Notes under the pieces: generated by a model | Told to the model about the DNA's origin: nothing | The model's database searches: none | What the model saw: only the letters and a program-made list of their open reading frames with translations | Program-made: the position numbers and the translations under genes | Part shown: piece after piece, positions 26,372-31,208 of the stretch | Layout of the letters: each line of letters opens with the position of its first letter | Numbering within the stretch: the stretch's first letter is position 1 | Origin: Syntrophaceae bacterium UBA2251 | GTDB taxonomy: Bacteria; Desulfobacterota; Syntrophia; Syntrophales; UBA2251 | NCBI GenBank assembly: GCA_002347815.1 | Contig: DDXV01000001.1 | Coordinates: forward strand, 32,492-63,699 | DNA length: 31,208 nucleotides | Direction of reading: 5' to 3'

Positions 26372-29130
26372 ACGACCGAACGGATATCCCGCCCCCCGTC
26401 TGCCGCATCGCCGGCCTCCGGCACCGGTACGGCGCCCGGCGGGCCCTGGACGACGTCTCCCTGGAGATTCCCGCGGGGCGCCGCGTCGGCTTCATCGGTC
26501 CCGACGGCGTCGGCAAGTCGACGATCCTGGGCATCCTGGCCGGCCTGAAAAAGATTCAGCGCGGAGACGTCGCCCTCCTCGGCGGCGACATGCGTTCCGC
26601 ATCGTACCGGCTTCAGGTCTGTTCCCGTATTGCGTTCATGCCGCAGGGGCTGGGACAGAATCTTTACACCACACTGTCGGTCCGGGAAAATTGCGATTTC
26701 TTCGGCCGCCTCTACAATTTCTCCCGTCCGGAGCGGGATGCGCGCATCCGCGAACTGCTCGCCGCGACCCGCTTGGCCCCCTTCGCCGACCGGCCGGCCG
26801 GCAAGCTGTCCGGGGGCATGAAGCAGAAGCTGGGACTGTGCTGCGCCCTGATCCACGATCCCGACGTTCTCGTCATGGACGAGCCGACGACGGGGGTGGA
26901 CCCCCTGTCCCGGCAGCAGTTCTGGAAACTCATCGACGAGATGCGGTTTCGGCATCGCGGCATGAGCATTCTCGTCGCCACGGCCTACATGGAAGAGGCG
27001 GAGCACCTCGACTGGCTGGTCATGATGGCGGGGGGACGCGTGCTGGCCGCGGGAACGCCGGGGGAATTGAAGGCGCTCAGCGGCAAAGAGACGATCGAGG
27101 ACGCCTACATCGCCCTGCTCCCGGAGGAGAGGCGTGCCGGTCATCGCGTCTTTGCCGCCCCCCCCCGCGCCCCCTCCGCGGATGGCGCGGCCATCGAGGC
27201 CCAGCACCTCACAAAGCGTTTCGGGGCCTTCACCGCCGTCGAGGACGTCTCCTTCACGATCCCGAAAGGCGAAATCTTCGGCTTTGTCGGCTCCAACGGC
27301 TGCGGCAAGACGACCACGATGAAAATGGTGACGGGGCTTCTTCCCCCCACGGCGGGCGAGGCCTACCTGTTCGGCGGCGCGGTCGACGCCGGCAGCATCG
27401 CCATGCGCAAACGCATCGGGTACATGTCCCAGACCTTCTCCCTGTACGGCGAGCTGACCGTCCGGCAGAACCTGACCCTGCACGCCCACCTCTTCGACCT
27501 GCCCGCGGCCGCGATCCCCGCCCGGGTGGAAGAAATGAGTGCGGATTTCGATCTGGGCAACGTCATGGACGATCAGGCGGAGCGACTGCCCCTCGGCATC
27601 CGCCAACGGCTGTCCCTCGCCGTGGCCGCGATCCACGATCCGGAAGTCCTGATCCTGGACGAACCCACCTCGGGGGTGGATCCCATCGCCCGGGATCACT
27701 TCTGGGAACTCCTGGCCGGACTTTCCCGCGAGCGCCAGGTGACGATCTTCATCACGACCCACTACATGAACGAGGCCGGCCGCTGCGACCGGGTGGCCCT
27801 GATGAGCCAGGGGCGCGTCCTGGCCTGCGATAACCCGGAGGAACTCACGCGTCGCCGGAAGTGCCGGACCCTGGAAGAGGCGTTCATCGCCTACATGCGG
27901 GAGGATGACGACGGGGACGACCGCGAAGCGGAAACGGGCGGGGCCGGCGGCCTCGAACGTCCCGCCACGATCTTGACACCCCCGGCGCGACCGGAATCCC
28001 GACGCCGCTTCGATATCCGCCGCCTTTTCGCCGTGGCGCACAAAGAGACGCTCGAACTCCTCCGGGACCCGGTCCTCCTGCTCTTCGCCCTCCTCGTGGC
28101 GCCGCTGCTGCTGCTGGTGTATGGCTACGGCATCAACACGGATATCGATGCGATTCGCTTCGCCGTCCTCGACCATGACGGAACGGCGGCAAGCCGCGCG
28201 TATGTCGAGCATTACACCGGTTCGCCCTACTTCCGGAATCGGGGGCGAATCCTGTCTCCGCTGGAGATGGAGCGGGGATTTCAGAAGCTGAATTACTCCC
28301 TCGTCATCGAAATTCCGCCGGGGTTCGCCAGAGACCTGAAGAGGGAACGCAGCCCCGCGGTGGGGGTGTGGATCGACGGGACCATGCCGTTCCGGGCGGA
28401 AACGGCAAAGAATTACGCGGAGGCCGTCCATCTGGCCTATCTGGCCGAGCAACCGGAGGCGGCCGCCCTCCCGGTCACGGGCGGCGCGGTACAGATCGAA
28501 TCCCGCTACTGGTACAACCCCAACGTCCGGAGCCGCCTGGCCATCGTTCCGGGCGCTCTGGCCGCCGTCCTGCTGCTCGTGCCCACCATGCTGACGGCGG
28601 TGGCGGTGGTGCGGGAAAAGGAGCTCGGCTCCATCACGAACCTCTACACCAGCCCGGTCACGCGCCTGGAGTTTCTGTGGGGGAAACAGCTCCCCTACAT
28701 CGTCGTCAATGCGGTCAATTTCTTCGCGCTGATCGCGATCATTCTCTGGGTGTTTCAGATCCCGTTCCGGGGCAGCTTCCCGGCCCTCGTCGTCGGGGCC
28801 CTTCTCTATCTCGTCGCCAGCACGGGACTCGGGCTGCTCGTCTCCACCTTCACCCGGACGCAGATCGCGGCGTTGGTGGCGGCCTTCGTCCTGACGATGG
28901 TTCCCGCGTTCCAGTTTTCCGGTCTCCTGACGCCGGTCTCGTCGCTCACGGGCGGCGCCGCCTTCATGGCCCGGACCTTCCCCGCCCATTACTTTCTCGA
29001 CATCAGCGTGGGGACCTTCACCAAGGCCATCGGATTTCAGGAACTGGCGACCCATTATCTTGTCCTGGCCGCGATGTGCGTCGCCCTGACGGCCACGACG
29101 GTCGTGCTGCTCAACAAGCAGGAGAAGTAG
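26368..29130 (+). CDS. rbbA: RbbA-like ABC transporter: two ATPase domains fused to an ABC-2 permease
   Basis: A 920-residue protein with ABC-ABC-ABC2 permease order, nearly the size of E. coli RbbA (ribosome-associated ATPase). ATPase 1 has Walker A GPDGVGKST (44-52), signature LSGGMKQKL from 147, and Walker B VLVMDEP with Asp171. ATPase 2 has GSNGCGKTT (308-316), Walker B LILDEP with Asp431, and a degenerate signature LPLGIRQRL from 407; E. coli RbbA has the same departure, so this is a family trait. After a charged linker (about 510-555), the permease part has an N-terminal helix, a large extracytoplasmic domain and about five helices (from 720 to the end). RbbA was described as binding ribosomes, and the context argues for an export role with YhiI and YhhJ. 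Confidence 0.93.
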   Translation: MNDRTDIPPPVCRIAGLRHRYGARRALDDVSLEIPAGRRVGFIGPDGVGKSTILGILAGLKKIQRGDVALLGGDMRSASYRLQVCSRIAFMPQGLGQNLYTTLSVRENCDFFGRLYNFSRPERDARIRELLAATRLAPFADRPAGKLSGGMKQKLGLCCALIHDPDVLVMDEPTTGVDPLSRQQFWKLIDEMRFRHRGMSILVATAYMEEAEHLDWLVMMAGGRVLAAGTPGELKALSGKETIEDAYIALLPEERRAGHRVFAAPPRAPSADGAAIEAQHLTKRFGAFTAVEDVSFTIPKGEIFGFVGSNGCGKTTTMKMVTGLLPPTAGEAYLFGGAVDAGSIAMRKRIGYMSQTFSLYGELTVRQNLTLHAHLFDLPAAAIPARVEEMSADFDLGNVMDDQAERLPLGIRQRLSLAVAAIHDPEVLILDEPTSGVDPIARDHFWELLAGLSRERQVTIFITTHYMNEAGRCDRVALMSQGRVLACDNPEELTRRRKCRTLEEAFIAYMREDDDGDDREAETGGAGGLERPATILTPPARPESRRRFDIRRLFAVAHKETLELLRDPVLLLFALLVAPLLLLVYGYGINTDIDAIRFAVLDHDGTAASRAYVEHYTGSPYFRNRGRILSPLEMERGFQKLNYSLVIEIPPGFARDLKRERSPAVGVWIDGTMPFRAETAKNYAEAVHLAYLAEQPEAAALPVTGGAVQIESRYWYNPNVRSRLAIVPGALAAVLLLVPTMLTAVAVVREKELGSITNLYTSPVTRLEFLWGKQLPYIVVNAVNFFALIAIILWVFQIPFRGSFPALVVGALLYLVASTGLGLLVSTFTRTQIAALVAAFVLTMVPAFQFSGLLTPVSSLTGGAAFMARTFPAHYFLDISVGTFTKAIGFQELATHYLVLAAMCVALTATTVVLLNKQEK

Positions 29131-29132
29131 CG

Positions 29133-30248
29133 ATGGACCGGATCGCCCACATCTACCGGCTGGGGTTGAAGGAGCTCATCAGCATCCGCCACGAATACAT
29201 CCTGATCTTTTTCCTGGTGTATTCGTTTTCCGCCCTGATCATCGTTACCGCGAAGGGAACCGGGCTTCAGGTGAACAACGCCTCCGTCGCGATCGTCGAC
29301 GAAGACCGGAGCCCCCTTTCGGCCCGCATCCGGGCGTCCATTCGCAAACCCTATTTTCAGACGCCCCGGGACCTGACCTTCCCGGAGATCGGCGGAACCC
29401 TGGCCCGCAACGCCGTGACCTTCATCATCGACATCCCGCCCGGTTTCCAGACGGACATCCTGGCCGGACGGCGGCCCGAGATCCGGATCGATGTCGACGG
29501 AACGGCCATCGGTCATGCGAAGATGGGAACCACCTACCTGAAGAAAATGATCGCCGCCGAGATCTCGGCCTATCTCCTGGGCGAGCGGCAGACGCCGGCG
29601 CCCGTCGTGCAGCAGACCGTTCGCGTCCGTTACAACCCGAACCGCCAGAACACCTGGTTCATGGGACTCATGATGCTCGTCAACATGATCACCATGCTCT
29701 CCATCATTCTGCCCGCGGCCGCGCTGCTCCGGGAACGGGAGCACGGGACGGTGGAACACCTGCTGGTCATGCCGCTGTCCCCGCCGGAGATCATGATCGC
29801 CAAGGTCTGGGCGAACAGCCTCGTCGTCCTGACAGGCGCCATTTTCTCGCTGTGGCTCGTGGTCCGGGGGGTTTTGGGGGCGCCGGTGGCGGGTTCTTTC
29901 CCGCTCTTTCTCGCCGGGACGGTCGTCTATCTTTTCGCCACCACCGGGCTCGGCATCCTCCTCGCCACCATCGCCCGGAACGGACCGCAGCTGGGACTGC
30001 TCTGCGTGCCCGTCATCACGCCGATCACGATGCTCTCCGGCGCCATGACGCCGCTCGAGGCCATGCCGGCGTTTCTGCAGACGGCGATGTCGGTCTTTCC
30101 GACGACGCACTACGTCCAATTCTCGTCGGCGGTTCTCATCCGCGGGGCCGGAATGGCGATCGTCTGGGAAGCGCTCGCGGCCATGGCGCTCATCGGCGCC
30201 GTCCTCTTTCTCGCGGCGCTTTTCCGCTTCCGGGCGACCTTCCGGTAA
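29133..30248 (+). CDS. yhhJ: ABC-2 type permease (YhhJ-like)
   Basis: A 371-residue membrane subunit. There is one N-terminal helix (about residues 20-45), an extracytoplasmic domain (about 45-175) and five C-terminal helices (about 180-371), the standard ABC2_membrane_3 layout. Family motifs include RVRYNPNRQNTWFMGLMM and REREHGTVEHLLVMPLSP. It starts 2 bases after the rbbA stop, with GGAGAAG as ribosome site inside the end of rbbA. It would pair with the fused permease of RbbA to form the heterodimeric membrane channel, with YhiI as adaptor. Length and order match E. coli yhhJ (about 375 residues). The gene ends 20 bases from a convergent gene. Confidence 0.93.
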   Translation: MDRIAHIYRLGLKELISIRHEYILIFFLVYSFSALIIVTAKGTGLQVNNASVAIVDEDRSPLSARIRASIRKPYFQTPRDLTFPEIGGTLARNAVTFIIDIPPGFQTDILAGRRPEIRIDVDGTAIGHAKMGTTYLKKMIAAEISAYLLGERQTPAPVVQQTVRVRYNPNRQNTWFMGLMMLVNMITMLSIILPAAALLREREHGTVEHLLVMPLSPPEIMIAKVWANSLVVLTGAIFSLWLVVRGVLGAPVAGSFPLFLAGTVVYLFATTGLGILLATIARNGPQLGLLCVPVITPITMLSGAMTPLEAMPAFLQTAMSVFPTTHYVQFSSAVLIRGAGMAIVWEALAAMALIGAVLFLAALFRFRATFR

Positions 30249-30268
30249 AGGTCGCTTCGACCGTCCCG

Positions 30269-31208
30269 TCAGGCGGGCGGGAGAAGTCCCGCCTTGCGAT
30301 TCCAGCGCCGCCACCGCCGCCGGTACAGGGGGGCGCGGGGCGCGGGCTTCAGCCGGAGCGCCGCCACCCGGTCGTGCCAGGCCCGGTACGCCTCCAGGAC
30401 GCGCGTCAGGCAGTCCGCGGAATAGGCGTCGAGCGCGGCGGCGGTCGGAGCGCCGCCGTCGAACAGGGCCCTCTCCCCGCGGACGAACGCGTCCTCTAGC
30501 TCCGCCTGTTCGCGCCGGAAGGCCTCCACGGCCGACGGATAGTTCGTGAGGCACAGCCGGTAGAGCCGTTCATGGCGCCACCACAGGGAGTCGTCGGCCC
30601 GCGCCGCGGGCATCCGCCCGCCGGCATCCAGCAGGGTCGTCCCGGGCAGGGTCAGGGGAAGGAAGACGGCCGTGCTCGGGATCGACGTTCCGGTCATCCA
30701 GCAGGTGGACGGTCCGGCGGGGCGCATCTCCCCGACGAGCGAACCCGCCGTCTGGGAGGGCGTGAACAGACCGGCGGCGTGCATGCAGATCGATCCCATG
30801 TCCGAGCGGGCCGGGTGGAACGGCCCCGTCCGGTCCGGGTCGCCCTCCATGCGGAGGACGTCCATCGCCATCGTCGCCGTCAGGCGCCCGCGCGCCGCCA
30901 GGCCCGCCCGCGTGGTTCGTTCCCTCCGGAGGCGGCAGCCGCTGAAATGGGTGTAAAAGACATCGCTGAAGCATCCGCGGAAGCTGAAGGTCGCGCCCCG
31001 CTTCAGCCATCCCCGGCGGCGCGCGAAGTCGATACACCCGCCGCTGATCCGGTCGTAGTCCGACTCGATGGTGAGGCCGTTGGAGATGGAGCGGAAACCC
31101 CGCACGCGGAGGGCGGCCCAGTGCCGTCCGGCGGTTTCCAGACAATAGGCCTCGTCCGGATCGGCGATGAGAAAGCTGTTGTGGTAGAACATACGGCGGT
31201 TCTCGTAC
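30269..31208 (-). CDS. N-terminal-nucleophile hydrolase-like protein (C69/secernin-like), N-terminus beyond edge
   Basis: The frame is open through the right edge, so the N-terminus, where the catalytic Cys of this superfamily resides, is not visible. Residues remaining: 313. The segment LIADPDEAYCLETAGRHWA followed by RSISNGLTI and SDYD resembles secernins and PepD-type C69 dipeptidases, and acyl-CoA:6-aminopenicillanate acyltransferase-like proteins. Other visible features are a SICMHAAG block near the middle, a PSTCWMTGTSIPSTAVF block, and a basic Arg/Trp-rich C-terminus. Assignment rests on these segments; the substrate (peptide or acyl amide) is unknown. A Met at 31192 is the first in-frame in the window but is probably internal. 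Confidence 0.7.
   Translation of the reverse strand, partial: YENRRMFYHNSFLIADPDEAYCLETAGRHWAALRVRGFRSISNGLTIESDYDRISGGCIDFARRRGWLKRGATFSFRGCFSDVFYTHFSGCRLRRERTTRAGLAARGRLTATMAMDVLRMEGDPDRTGPFHPARSDMGSICMHAAGLFTPSQTAGSLVGEMRPAGPSTCWMTGTSIPSTAVFLPLTLPGTTLLDAGGRMPAARADDSLWWRHERLYRLCLTNYPSAVEAFRREQAELEDAFVRGERALFDGGAPTAAALDAYSADCLTRVLEAYRAWHDRVAALRLKPAPRAPLYRRRWRRWNRKAGLLPPA

Noticed and set aside
26242..29055. 937-codon open frame antisense to rbbA
   Set aside because: It lies opposite a well-matched gene; the translation is rich in Arg, Gly and His with no recognisable motif, as expected of antisense frames at high GC.

Overview
The window is a GC-rich (clearly above 60% by eye), densely packed bacterial chromosome segment. 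It holds about 19 protein genes and one tRNA gene. No rRNA, CRISPR array, insertion sequence or phage gene was seen. The gene content (two AMP-forming acyl-CoA ligases, a stand-alone ATP-grasp CoA-ligase subunit, an oxalate/formate-type MFS carrier) and the run pgpA-cinA-thpR-recA-recX-alaS fit an anaerobic member of the former Deltaproteobacteria (Desulfobacterota), perhaps a Syntrophales-like syntroph. That placement is inference from gene content; no marker gene was compared.

Left part (1-9150): a 5'-truncated propionyl/acetyl-CoA-synthetase-like gene converges on a second acyl-CoA ligase across a bidirectional terminator. Divergent from the second ligase is a two-gene unit: a 225-residue ATP-grasp protein and a polytopic membrane protein with a C-terminal TPR domain. 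An MFS carrier on the minus strand follows. Divergent from it is a large Ski2/Mtr4-like DExH RNA helicase, then tRNA-Glu(UUC) behind a near-consensus promoter.

Middle (9150-16900): a four-helix membrane protein with two cysteine clusters converges on a YgbA-family gene linked elsewhere to nitrosative stress. Divergent from ygbA is an NrpR-type regulator (winged helix plus NRD/DUF128 domain), best known as the nitrogen repressor of methanogens. It is followed 64 bases later by glutamate dehydrogenase. Since the NrpR ligand is 2-oxoglutarate, the substrate of this enzyme, the pair looks like a small nitrogen/2-oxoglutarate control module. A strong terminator closes it. Next come an M16C (presequence-protease-like) metalloprotease and a small lipoprotein.

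Right part (16900-31208): on the minus strand, pgpA, cinA, thpR, recA, recX and alaS form a housekeeping/DNA-repair cluster. Divergent from pgpA is dinB, whose promoter carries an 18-bp palindrome with a GAAC-N4-GTTC core exactly between the -35 and -10 boxes, which is a LexA-type operator of the form known from Bacillus. After dinB comes a three-gene operon with the same order, sizes and motifs as E. coli yhiI-rbbA-yhhJ. The right edge cuts an N-terminal-nucleophile hydrolase-like gene (C69/secernin-like).

No wholly new multi-gene system is evident. The most interesting points are the NrpR-glutamate dehydrogenase pair, the SOS-type control of dinB, the Ski2-like helicase, and the uncharacterised cysteine-cluster membrane protein.
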